Positions 10,022 to 21,066 of a stretch of DNA of 64,000 nt are shown here, piece by piece. Under the pieces are notes generated by a model, which saw only the letters and a program-made list of their open reading frames with translations, made no database searches and was not told the DNA's origin. The position numbers and the translations under genes were made by a program. The DNA comes from Atherix ibis. Its lineage: Eukaryota > Arthropoda > Insecta > Diptera > Athericidae. How positions within the stretch are numbered: position 1 is the first letter of the stretch; each line of letters begins with the position of its first letter. The DNA lies in the NCBI GenBank assembly GCA_958298945.1, contig OY282607.1, positions 72,966,868 through 73,030,867 on the forward strand. Reading direction: 5' to 3'.

Positions 10022-12003
10022 TGTAGCTAAAAATCTGTTAGAAGAGGTGATAATATCTGTGGTTTAAATATTGTATAAAATGGAAGCAAAGAACAAGTAA
10101 ATTTGAATAATCGAGATTTTGAACCACTTGCAAATAATGTTGTGAAGGATATGATTTTAGGATTAGGAGTTAAAATAAATTAAATTGTTTTTCATGTAGA
10201 AACTTTGATCTAAATACTGTTAAGAATATTTGATGCCTCATTCTAGTATGGATGATCTTAGCAATTGATTGTCTATTCCTCTTATCAGGTATTATAAAAG
10301 ATTTTTTTTTTTACCATAGCGTTAAATAGTTTAATTAAACTATAAAAGTAGTATTATTTAAATTTTCGGTTATATTTCATTTGATTAAAATACATACGTG
10401 TATGTCCACAAATAGATATTCTATTTAGTATTCATAAAATAAGTGAATTTTCACAAATAAAAATATTTAAGAATTTCGCAGAAATATGCGTCATTATTAC
10501 TATAAAAAAAATACAATTTAAATAAACGCATATAAAAATATATTTTGTAGTTTGGAATAAATTCATATTAAATTAATTGAAATGAATTTTGGGAAAATAA
10601 TGAAAAATTAATTTGCATATCCTTGCAAAAGAGAATATTTTATAGAAAATTTATTGTTTGGAATATTTTTACCAAACATAAATTTCAATGTTAACGAATA
10701 AAATTTTAATCTCACTTGAATCCTATTGCTTTTATAATCTCATAAATTTATGTTATGTTAAAATCATAAAACTTACGATCTCGATTGTTGATATTCGCAT
10801 TCTCTCAATGGTCTGTTGGCCTCTTGATATGATAAAATCATGGAGGTTGGTTGGTTGGCGTCGAAATAGAGTTTCGATGTCGCCAGTTTGTCCACAGAAA
10901 ATATTTGTTAAAATTTCAGAGCCTTTATAAGATGAATGAACATGAAAAAAGCAAATAAGATTACATGGAAAATTATTAGTCCTCGAATGATATTCAGGAC
11001 TAATAATAAGGATGATCTGTTGTAGCTAAGAAAGAGCTTAAGATGGTGCTTTATCCGTAATTCATTTGAGCAAGGATACGTCCAGATGCCATAGAACATC
11101 ATATATAAAACCTTTATTGTACAAAATACATACTATATATATGTATACTTAATTCTCTTAATGGATGGATGACTTTGAACAAGTACGAATGAATCATCCA
11201 CAATAGAGTTATAAATGGATAGATACGTACTAGTATATTATTGAAAGCTAGCCAAGGCAAACAAGATATCAAATAAAACGAACTATAGGATAATGACTAT
11301 GTATTCGTATTATGAGTACTACAGAAAATCAATTTATTTGGCGCCAAATAGAATTTTAGTACTTGTCTAGGGGGTGGTGATTGATACATAAATGTACAAT
11401 ACCCTTATACTCAGGCAAAGATGAATGAACTTGTTCTGATGACAAAGTGCTGAGAATATCTCTATTTAATTCCAATATACGAAAAAAAAAAACTTATAAA
11501 AACCGAAATTATTACTGATTAGCAATTTTAAAATCTTTTAATAAAATTTTTACTTAAATAATACTTAATAAAATCAAAATAAATTGTCACCTCACATAGA
11601 AAATTAAGATACATAACTGTTACTCTATATTAGAATACTGCAAACTCACCGGAAGTTTGATACATTTCCGGGAAATTAGTGATAGCTACTTGAATTCAAG
11701 GTTTTATAGTAAAATATGTTGGCAAGCAAAATTAGATTTCCTGTTAAAATCTTAATGAATGTATGCATTCATTTTCTCTAGAAATCTCTGATTAAAATCT
11801 TAACGAATCGAAAACTTTAAGTTTTTTTTTATTGGATATACACGTATACAATAATATTTGGTAAAATATTAGAATAAATAATAGTTTAAATATTTTAGTA
11901 TTTCCTGAAATATTGAAACAAAAAAAATTCTAATTTCCATTTATGGTATGGCTTCTTTTTGCCATGATAGGCTAATTACAATTAGCAAGTTTGTGCTAGG
12001 TAA
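10022..12003. other. A+T-rich non-coding stretch
   Basis: No gene or repeat boundary recognised. Two short open frames (near 10.7 and 11.0 kb) have no motif. Confidence 0.5.
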
Positions 12004-12074
12004 TACGACGGTCGTTCAATATGTCCTTAGAAAAAAAAGGAAAAAAACTGTTTTTAAAAAAAAAAATTTTTAAT

Positions 12075-13081
12075 TTTTCAACATAATCTCCTTTTAGCTC
12101 CGTTTTTCCAAAATTTTTTATCCCGTCCAAAAAAAAGGATTTCGGAAGTTCTGCAAAATACTCATCCGTTTGAGCAATGACGTCCTCGTTGGAAGTGAAC
12201 CGTCGTCCGCCAAGCCATTTCTTCAGATTGGGGAAAAGAAAATAGTCACTCGAGGCCAAATCTGGTGAATAAGCGGGATGCTGCAACAATTCCATTCTCA
12301 ATTCCACAATTTTGGCCATGGAAACAGCGCAGGTGTGCACACGCGCATTGTCCTGATGCAAGAGGATTTTTTCTTCCTCAGATGGGTGCGTTTCTCTTTG
12401 ATTTCCTCGCTCAACCGTTGCAATAACGAGGCGTAATACACTCCTGTTATTGTTTTTCCTTTTTCCAAGTAGTCGATAAAAATGATGCCCTGCGAATCCC
12501 AAAAGACCGTGGCCATCACCTTGACGGCCGATGGCACAGTTTTTGCCTTCTTCGGAGCCCGTTCACTTTCTCTTCGTTTCTGGAGTGTAGTGGTGTATCC
12601 AGGTTTCGTCCACAGTGACATATCGAAGAAGGAATTCGGCAGAATTGCGATGAAAGAGTGCCAACATAGCCTCAGAGTCCACTGCACGATTGCGCTTATT
12701 CTCCTCTGAGAGCAAACGCAGAACCCATCTTGACGAAATTTTTTTCACAGACAATTTTTCATGCAAAATTGAAGCGACTGTACCTTGTGATATGCCCGTG
12801 GCCTCAACTAATTCGCGCACTTTAATTCGCCGATCGTTCAAAATCAGATCGTGGATTATGTCGATGATTTCAGGAGTAGACACCTCAACTGGGCGTCCTG
12901 AACGATGTTCATCATTTGTGGATGAACGACCACGTTTAAATTCATTCATCCAATTGTAAACCGTCGCAAACACAGGTGCAGATGTGCCATGAACTGCATC
13001 CAACTCGGCTTTGGTATCTTTCGGGCTTAAGCCTTTCAAATGGAGATGTTTGATGACAGCCCTAAACTCGCTTTTTTCCAT
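12075..13081 (-). pseudogene. family A mariner transposase, frameshifted (A1)
   Basis: The start is MEKSEFRAVIKHLHLKGLSP at 13081, in the context acaATGg. The first frame carries both HTH motifs (GRPVEVSTPEI between them; GISQGTVASILHEKL), a linker changed to WVLRLL, and the first catalytic Asp in VDETWIHHY. A deletion of about 28 bp near 12575 shifts the frame; the next frame encodes APKKAKTVPSAVKVMATVFW to LEKGKTITG. A second shift near 12365 leads to LLHQDNARVHTC (second Asp) and DLASSDYF (third Asp, Pro-to-Ser just before it). The tail is damaged (KNFGKTELKGDYVEK) and the usual stop is lost. The triad is still readable, but two frameshifts prevent a single product. The spacing is DD34D. 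Confidence 0.9.
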
Positions 13082-13146
13082 TGTTATGCACAAATAAATG
13101 TCGTTTACTTTAATCGACGATAGAAATTAACCTACGCTATAGATCG

Positions 13147-13204
13147 AAGATTTTTTTTTGTAAGTAGCATTATCGACAGGAAAGCTACTTACAAAAAAAA
13201 TCTT
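13147..13204. repeat. snap-back palindrome in the 5' part of A1
   Basis: Arms 13147-13168 and 13184-13204 pair around a 15-base loop. In the other family A copies this position reads straight through. Here the block containing cattatcgacaggaaagc is present in reversed orientation and about 17 bases of the normal sequence (ctgtcaaaatttcagct) are missing. The pattern is that of a replication template switch. Confidence 0.85.
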
Positions 13205-13251
13205 TACCGACACTACGAGATTTTCTAAGGACTTATTGAACGACCCTCGTA

Positions 13252-16250
13252 ATCCAAGTTGATTTTTTTGATGCAGCAATACTTTACTTTTTTACCAGTA
13301 AAACATTATCCTGTGATATGAAAGAATTAATTTGATATTTTTTTCTTAGTATAACGCCCTCTGCACACGACGTTTGTTTTTGTACTTGTTTCTCCGCTGG
13401 ATTCGCTGCTTCTTTTCAAGTTATCAATATAATATATTATTCGAAAAACATATATTATTTCGAAAATTATCTAATTATACGCAGGAAATTATAGAAATAA
13501 TAAACAATACGTTAACGAAAATGAATCGTTTAAATTTATTTATTTAAATTTTATTTATTTAATAAATTGTTATTTATCTTTGTTGCTAAATTCTTCGAAA
13601 TATATTTAATAAAAATATGTATTATGAAATTTATTTTGAAATTTTCTGCTAAAATAATATAACACTTTTTCGAGTTTATCAAAAATATATTTTTATGTTT
13701 CTCCCAAATAAATATTTATTATTTAAATAATTAATTTATTTGAATTAAAATACCATAACGATTAGATGAACAAATACATCCAACATAAAAAGGAATTCCA
13801 AGAAAGATTCGGAATCACAAACTTATTAATTATTAATTTAAACTTATTTTTAGAAGAAAAAAAAAACAATTTGTAAAATATATATTTTCTTCGATAAAAA
13901 TAAAAGTTCATCGATTGAATTGTTTTTGATTTATACTCAGTGAAAAGGATTCAGTATAAAAATGATAGAAGGAAATGGTTTTTACGTTGAAAAATTACTC
14001 ATATAAAAATATCATAAGTTAAATATATTGAATTGAAGATAAAGTTAAAATCGAATTGAAAATTTTCCCACAAAAGAGAAAGAATATTTCCGTACAATAC
14101 ATTCAATATTAGAATGTGTCGTTAACTTTTTCAATTTATTTCTTACCCTAATCTTATATTACATTTTGGAGTATTGTTGAGACTTTACATTTCATCAACA
14201 ATCTATCAAAGTTGTCAAAGTAACACGAGAGTAAAAAGCCATACTCCGTTTGGGATTCTTCTTATACCGTAGAATTCAAGAATCCTTTTTTATCCCATGT
14301 CTGTGAGTGTATGAAGTGCGAGATATTAGCGTGCCTCCATTTTTATTCTTCTTTGTATCCCAATTGAATTGGGAAAGATAAATAATATTAGAAGTATTTT
14401 CAGAATTTTAAAATATTTACATATACGCACATATGTGTATGTATGTGTATAATATGTACATTTCCCTTATTTCCATTTCATTTGAAATCAAAGATTTTTC
14501 ACTTTCACCTCAAATTGGATTCATATTCATGTTTAGCTGTTTATCATTTGTTCTTTGATTTTGACTAAATTATGATTTCGAATCTTTTCGAGGGAATACT
14601 TTTGCCATAAACAAATTATTCTAGTGTACGTGCAGGATTTTCTCATTTTTCTGGATATTTTCATAATTGAAAAAGTAAAAAATTTAAACAACATTACAAA
14701 TGAAAAAATTTTTTTTTTGATTAAATTTATTTATTAATATACAATATGAAAAATATATTGTATAAGAGCGGAAAGTTTCTGTTTCCCTAATGGAAACTAC
14801 TGTGTTTTTTCCGGGATAATATCTTATTTCTTTTCTGAAATTAAAAATATTTCCAAAGATTGCTTTCAGGAGCTTCTCCTGGTTTTTATTTCAAATGGAA
14901 ATTGAATAAACTTTTTTCTTTGTAAGAATTCTACATTCTGGAAGGATCCAAGTTTTTTTTCTACAACTACAGTAATATACTATCAAGTAAAATTATTTGT
15001 TAGATTATATAACTGCGATACCAATAAACTGCAGAACATATACTCGTTCTAATTAAATATATTTTATATTTTCACAAATGAAATTATTATTTCTGAGCTA
15101 ATCGATATTTAAAGGATATTTTGCGCACTATACATAACAACAAGGCAAACAGAATTAAATAAATATTGTGCATTATAAAACGTGAGATATTTACAAATTT
15201 TAATTGCACAATTTTACTAATATTAACAAATGATAAACGATGGATATGATTGCGTGACTAATTGGATTTTTACAATGGAAAGTGTATAACATAGCCATAC
15301 AACATAAAAGAGAATTTTGTGTAATTTTCATGAAAATCTGGACATTCTACCATCCATATTCTATAACCATGTTTAAAATTAGCACAAATTCTGTTTACAA
15401 GAACACATGTCATACTGTATAACATGTTGTTATTATTACTGAAAGTTCTATGATTTCGTTACAGTCCAAATGCAATACACGTAATGTACTTGTAATATAC
15501 AAAATTTGCGTGCAAAATAATTGTATCTTTGGGGTATTAGTTTTCCATAATTCGACATTTTGAACAATATTTTGTGTTTAAATAATTCAAAACAGAATCA
15601 ATCCTGGAAATTAGCTACAAACGAAAATATGTATGCAGTTACGAAATTGGTATTAAAAATGTAAATATTATAGAAATTTAAAAGTTTCATATGCATTTTT
15701 TTGCTTCAAATTAAGCTTTACCTTTTTTGTAATAATCAGTTACTGAGAGTCAATCAAATGTGAAGTTTAAAAATAATGTTTGCGCGAAATTGGAATTTCA
15801 CAGCAGGTCCGAAGCAAGTACAGTATTCTGGTGTTCGGGAAAAATACAATGTGTTCTAGAAAAAAAAACTTTATTTTTAAAGAAAAACTGCAACTTTGAT
15901 TTTTTTGGGAATGCTTTCTTTAAATTGATCAATTGTCTCTGGTCAGTTATTGTATACCTTCCTTGTAAGTATACCTACAGGAAGAAATTGAGGTCGATCA
16001 AATCTGTGGAGCGAGCTTACCAATCGAGCTTACCATTATTTGGTCCAGAAACTTTGCTCGCAGAATTTTTTTGGACCAATTTCCATTGATCCAATTTACG
16101 GATGAACAATTTTTGTAATAGCATTGCCAGTACTGTCCTTAGAGGAAATCGGCCTAAGTACCGCATCACACAGTCATTGTACGAGGGTGTAAAGATCGTT
16201 GCTGAATTCACTAGGATATTCACGTCCCCAAAAGCTATTAATATTGTCTA
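13252..16250. other. very A+T-rich non-coding stretch
   Basis: About 3 kb with long A and T runs and no recognisable gene or transposon end. A tgtgtatgtatgtgta microsatellite-like string lies near 14.43 kb. A 109-codon open frame at 15760-16089 has no recognisable motif. Confidence 0.5.
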
Positions 16251-16500
16251 TTAAAAAATATTTATGCAATTTCTCTTAATCGACTTTACTTTCATAAAAT
16301 TTGTATGACATCTGGAGTTTTCGAAATGAAAGATAGCTTCTTTCCGGTTGATTAATCCTGGAACTTTCCGGTTCTGTTTGAGATCTCTCATAAATTTTTC
16401 AAGTCCTGATTTTGTCAGTATACAATTCTCTTGGTCTACCAGAATTAGCAGCATCTTTCGAATGAAAATTCCCGGACCAAAATATCGCATACCACTTTCG
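16251..16500 (-). pseudogene. mariner transposase relic, second-Asp region
   Basis: The minus strand encodes RKMLLILVDQEN, then KFMRDLKQNRKVPGLINRKE, then IFHFENSRCHTNF. This follows the order of cecropia/mauritiana-type mariners (KxMLCIWWDQ..., QL...KRPxLxNRKG, xFHQDNARPHT). The second catalytic Asp is replaced (FEN for QDN). Neither flanking motif block nor any terminal repeat is visible, and copy A2 is inserted 20 bp upstream of the fragment. The assignment rests on motif order only. Confidence 0.45.
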
Positions 16501-16522
16501 ATACTGGCAAAATTTTTATATA

Positions 16523-17822
16523 CGAGGGTCGTTCAATAAGTCCTTAGAAAATCCGAGAAATTGCGCTCGTATTTTTTTTGTAAGTAACATTATCGACAGG
16601 AAAGCTGTTAAAATTTCAGCTCGATCCATAGTGTAGGTCAATTTCTATCGTCGATTAAAGTTAACATTTATTTGTGCATAACAATGGAAAAAAGCGAGTT
16701 TAGGGCTGTCATCAAACATCTCCATTTGAAAGGCTTAAGCCCGAAAGAAATCAAAGCCGAGTTGGATGCAGTTCATGGCACATCTGCACCTGTGTTTGCG
16801 ACGGTTTACAATTGGGTGAATGATCCACAAAAGACGTGTTTGCGGCGGTTTACAATTGGCTGTTCATCCACAAAAGATGAACATCGTTCAGAACGCCCAG
16901 TTGAGGTGTCTACTCCTGAAATCATCGACAAAATCCACGATCTGATTTTGAATGATCGGCGAATTAAAGTGCGCGAATTAGTTGAGGCCACGGGCATATC
17001 ACAAGGTACAGTCGCTTCAATTTTGCATGAAAAATTGTCTGTGAAAAAATTTCGGCAAGATGGGTGCCGCGTTTGCTCTCAGAGGAGAATAAGCGCAATC
17101 GTGTAGTGGACTCTGAGGCTATGTTGGCACTCTTTCATCGCAATCCTGGCGAATTCCTTCGTCGATATGTCACTGTGGACGAAACCTGGATACACTACTA
17201 CACTCCAGAAACGAAGAGACATTCATCACAGTGGATTTTCAAGGGTGAACGGGCTCCGAAGAAGGCAAAAACTGTGCCATCGGCCGGCAAGGTGATGGCC
17301 ACGGTCTTTTGGGATTCGCAGGGCATCATTTTTATCGACTACTTGGAAAAAGGAAAAACAATAACAGAAGCGTATTACGCGTCGTTATTGCACCGGTTGA
17401 GCGAGGAAATCAAAGAGAAACGCCCCCATCTGAAGAAGAAAAAAATCCTCTTGCATCAGGACAATGCGTGTGTGCACACCTGCGCTGTTTCCATCGCCAA
17501 AATTGTGGAATTGAGAATGGAATTGTTGCAGCATCCCGCTTATTCACCAGATTTAGCCTCGAGCGACTATTTTCTTTTCCCCAATCTGAAGAAATGGCTT
17601 GGCGGACGACGGTTCACTTCCAACGAGGACGTCATTGCTCAAACGGATGAGTATCTTGCAGAACTTCCGAAATCCTATTTTTTGGACGGGATAAAAATTT
17701 TGGAAAAACGGTTGGAAAAGTGTATAGAGCTAAAAGGAGATTATGTTGTATAATAAATTTTTTTTTTTTTTAAAAAACAGTTTTTTTCCATCTTTTTCGA
17801 AGGACTTATTGAACGACCCTCG
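16523..17822 (+). mobile_element. mariner family A, copy A2
   Basis: TA-flanked unit (16521-16522 and 17823-17824) of 1300 bp with perfect CGAGGGTCGTTCAATAAGTC at the left end and its inverse at the right. The transposase is on the plus strand. This is the least damaged family A copy. Confidence 0.94.
16684..17753 (+). pseudogene. family A mariner transposase, one frameshift (A2)
   Basis: Start MEKSEFRAVIKHLHLKGLSP at 16684 (acaATGg). The N-terminal half is open to about 17050 but contains a patchwork insertion after VYNWVND: 12 normal bases are replaced by 39 bases copied from nearby (net +9 codons, frame kept) in the linker between the two HTH units. A 1-bp loss in the A-run at 17043-17049 then shifts the frame. 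From 17064 to the stop at 17753 the second frame is uninterrupted and carries all three catalytic Asp residues (VDETWIHYY, LLHQDNACVH, DLASSDYF) and the normal tail (RLEKCIELKGDYV). The catalytic domain is thus open, while the DNA-binding domain is detached from it. Confidence 0.92.
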
Positions 17823-17824
17823 TA

Positions 17825-19587
17825 TTAAATAATTAACCATTAAATTGTAGGTACATTTTTGACCTCCACTTTATTTTTTGTTTATATTTTAATTAAAATT
17901 ACATAACTACATTTTGTTGGATATTTTTAACTACGTATGCAAGTTACTAAAAAACAATTGTTACAAAAAAAGTGAATGTTTGTCACTAAAACAATGATAC
18001 AACATATGACAAGCACTTTTGTATATATTGAACAAATTAAATTAACCTCGAAACTATGTCAAATTGCAGTTTTTTTTGTATAACTTTATAATCTAAAATT
18101 ATATAAAATTCGAATTTCGTGGGAAAATTTCAAATAAAAGATTAAATTTTCATTGCATTTCAATTGTAATGTTAGCAATTACGTTAAAACTTCTAAAATA
18201 ACGAATTCTTCATAGTTTCGACTGGACAATTACTGATTTTTTCTTGGCAAATTGATTTGTTATTGAAATTTACGCTTTTCAAGGAGAGATTTTTTTTTTT
18301 GATTTCTTTCTTCATACTCTAATGAGTATTACGTAAGCTTTTCGATCAAATGCAAAGAACGAAAATAAATTATTAACAAAAGAAAAAAAATCATACGAAA
18401 TGTTTCATTAAAATTTGATGATGATTGAATTGACTAAATTGAAGTAAATTAAAATTGATTCAGTGTGCAAATATACGCGAAATACAAAGCATTCTAAATT
18501 GAGTATACATCAAATTTCAAATGAACTTTACCGAAATCAAATACAAACTCCAAGTAAACGAAGGATTTTATATTGAAAAATGACCTTTAATATATTTGTA
18601 GATTTCACTCTTCTATATAGATACCATATACAATATATTATTGTAATTAAGGAAAGAAAAATAATTTCATTTCTTGTTATAAGCTTATAGTTTTTGATAA
18701 ACATAGAATTGAACTTTTAAGTTGTGAACTAAGATCTACTCTTTCATGAGGTTCCATATCATTGTATATGGTCTTATTGATAATAACCACGCTACAAATA
18801 TAAGATAACATTCTATGCTCCCTAAAAAAAAAAGCAAATACAACTTCTTATTTTCTAGCAGTTATTTTTCATTTGCTCGCAATGGAAAGTGTATCTATTC
18901 TGGGTATACATTGTGGTAGACGTTATCTTAAAAATCGTAAAAAAAAACCTGCAAAGTATCAATTTTACCTCCGTATATGTAAAAAAAAATCCATTTTCAC
19001 TTTACCGACCTATAACATTTCTATTGTGGTATTATGATCCTTTCGGATCATAGTTTTACATTTCTATTTTTCACTAAATTTTTTCAATATCTACAAACAT
19101 AAATAGGCAATAATACTCGCAAACCTTAGTCCTTTTTGTCTTGTTTGCATACACTTAGCATTATGGAACCCGAAAATTTTCGTGCCTCTATCGGTAAATG
19201 GCAATATTTTTTCTCTCCCAAAAATACAGGATTATATTTGACTAAAGAAATATTTTCTATATTAAGTATTTTGCGGTATTTTTATTTTATAAAAAATTGA
19301 ATTAATTTTGAAGATATTTTATTTTTATCACAGTATGTATTAGTTTTCTTTCTTAGCCACCTACTATGTATTATTTACATTTTTTGGTTTGCTTTCTAAT
19401 GCAATTCGTCGCTTTTGTATTTAAATCAACACTTTTATGAAAATGATTTCTTTTCAAATTGGCAAGCACCTTTCTGACAGAACAGAGTAGGTGTTAATTT
19501 TAAAAATAAATAATTTAACATTTTTCGAATTATAAAAAAAATTATCTATTCTGAATAAGAAACTAGAGCAACAATCAATTATTTTAT
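17825..19587. other. A+T-rich non-coding stretch
   Basis: No gene recognised. A small perfect hairpin (tatgatcc tttc ggatcata) lies at about 19031-19050. Confidence 0.5.
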
Positions 19588-19744
19588 ATTGGGTGTTTTT
19601 TAAAAGGATTAGAATTTATTTTAATTTATTTTATTCAAAAGACAATTTTTTACATAAATACTGTTATTTAAAATTAAAATATTTAATTTTTTAGGTAAAG
19701 AAAATTTCTTTTCAATAAAAAAAAATTTAAAAAAAAAACAATTT

Positions 19745-20171
19745 AATTACTTGACTTTTCTTGACGAAGCTGATCCGATCAACAGAATTTTAGACCGCTG
19801 TCTTTGCTGCAAACTGGCTCAATGTTGGCTTCCAAGATGTTAGTTATTATTGGCCTGTGAGCAGAAATAACCGAGCGACTTCAAATCGCAAAATCTTGCA
19901 GGCGAATTGACACACCCACTACGTTAAATTACGTTGTTGCCAAATGCTTTATTCAATAAATCGATAGTTTCACTAGCTCTATGGATGCTGTTGGAACTAT
20001 GTGCTCCATGTTTTTTCTTTTAAAAAAATTGTTTATCATGGCCCGGTAATGCTTTCTAGTGATTGTAATGTAAGTTCCGATTTCGGAACTAACAGAGCCA
20101 GTAATGGTGTCATCATACAAGCTATACCAAACAGTGCATTTTTGCGGATCTAATAGTGTCTGCACCAGCTA
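19745..20171 (-). pseudogene. DD41D transposase relic, C-terminal half
   Basis: The minus strand reads LVQTLLDPQKCTVW, then GTYITITRKHYRAMINNFF, the strand-turn-helix region between the first and second catalytic Asp of DD41D transposases. The QQDGAT block is not preserved. Past a stop near 19950 the text continues KAFGNNVI, GCVNSPARFCDLKSLGYF (family SCDLTPLDYF; the third catalytic Asp is Gly) and, in another frame, LEANIEPVCSKD. Multiple stops and shifts make it an old relic. It was a single gene with the piece at 22294-22420 before two later insertions separated them. Confidence 0.68.
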
Positions 20172-20199
20172 TTGGGTTGTTCAGAAAGTAATTTTGTTT

Positions 20200-20960
20200 G
20201 CTGATAAAGACACAATAAAGGCATTAATTAATTCAAACCGGCGAATAACAACTCGTGAGATCGCTGAGAGATTAAATTTACCGAATACGACCGTTCAGGA
20301 TCATTTGAAACGGGTAGGTTTTATCTCAAAGCTTGACATATGAGTTCCTCATCTTCCTACGCAAAAAAATTTGTGCCGTCGTATTGACATTTGTGATTTG
20401 CTTCTCAAACGCCAAGAAAATCATCCATTTTTGAAGCGTATAATCACTGGGGACGAGAAAGAAAAAATGAAGCGGCTTAAAACACTTTGAAAGCCAATGT
20501 TATGCTATCTGTTTGGTGGGATTTCAAAAGAATCGTTTATTATGAGCTTCCATCGAGCAACACAACGATCAATTTTGAAGTGTACTGCAATCAGTTGGAC
20601 AAATTGAATAATTCACTTAAAGAAAAAAGGCCAGAATTGGTCAATAGGAAAGATATAGTCTTCCAATAGGAAAATGTGAAACCACATACAAGTTTGACCA
20701 CCCGGCAAAAGCTTAAGAGCTGGGATGGGATATAGTGCTACACCCACCATACTCTCCAGACCTAGCCACCTTCCGATTTTTGTAGTTCCGGTCTCTACAA
20801 AATTTTTTAGACGGTAAAACGTTTAATTTAAATGAAGTGGTCAAAAATGACTTGGGTCAGTTTTTAGCCATCAAAAGAACAAAAATTTTATGAGCGTGGA
20901 ATCATGCTACTGCCAGAAAGATAGCAAAGGGTATTGGATCAGACTTAACAATATTTAATT
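20200..20960 (+). pseudogene. mellifera/cecropia-like transposase relic
   Basis: The first HTH is missing. The open segment starts with ADKDTIKALINSNRR, then REIAERLNLPNTTVQDHLKR (second HTH) and SKLDI, followed by a TGA stop where the WVPH linker Trp should be. ICDLLLKRQENHPFLKRIIT precedes the first catalytic Asp (GDEK), after which about 25 codons are deleted. VMLSVWWDFKRIVYYEL and LKEKRPELVNRKDIVFQ follow. The second Asp is lost (stop then EN for QDN), the third-Asp block reads PSDF in a shifted frame, and the tail QKFYERGIMLLPERWQ is visible. Many stops make it clearly dead. Confidence 0.85.
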
Positions 20961-21038
20961 GAATAAAATATTAAGTCACTATAAGAAAATCGAAATAATT
21001 GAACAAAATATTAAGTCACTATAAAAAAAACGAAATGA
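20953..21038. repeat. two tandem copies of a ~43-bp unit
   Basis: The block aattgaataaaatattaagt...cactata...aaa...cgaaat occurs twice in direct succession at the 3' end of the shortened mariner, with a few mismatches. It lengthens the non-coding tail just inside the right terminal repeat. Confidence 0.75.
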
Positions 21039-21066
21039 CTTTCCGAACAACCCAATATTTTGGATA

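Larger units (their letters stand above)
12006..13249 (-). mobile_element. mariner family A, copy A1
   Basis: TA-flanked unit (12004-12005 and 13250-13251) of 1244 bp. The right end reads inward CGAGGGTCGTTCAATAAGTC, and the left end is the same with two changes (cgacggtcgttcaatatgtc). The transposase is on the minus strand. The 5' untranslated part contains a 60-base palindrome found in no other copy (13147-13204). Confidence 0.93.
20172..21055 (+). mobile_element. mellifera/cecropia-like mariner, shortened and nested
   Basis: The ends read ttgggttgttcagaaagtaa (left) and inverted ttgggttgttcggaaagtca (right), with TA at 20170-20171 and 21056-21057. At 884 bp it is about 400 bp shorter than a full mariner because of deletions. 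It is inserted in the DD41D relic, 9 bp from family B element. Confidence 0.9.

Noticed and set aside
16185..16195. tacgagggtg, resembling a family A end
   Set aside because: The match stops after nine bases, with no ttcaataagtc and no partner; probably coincidence.
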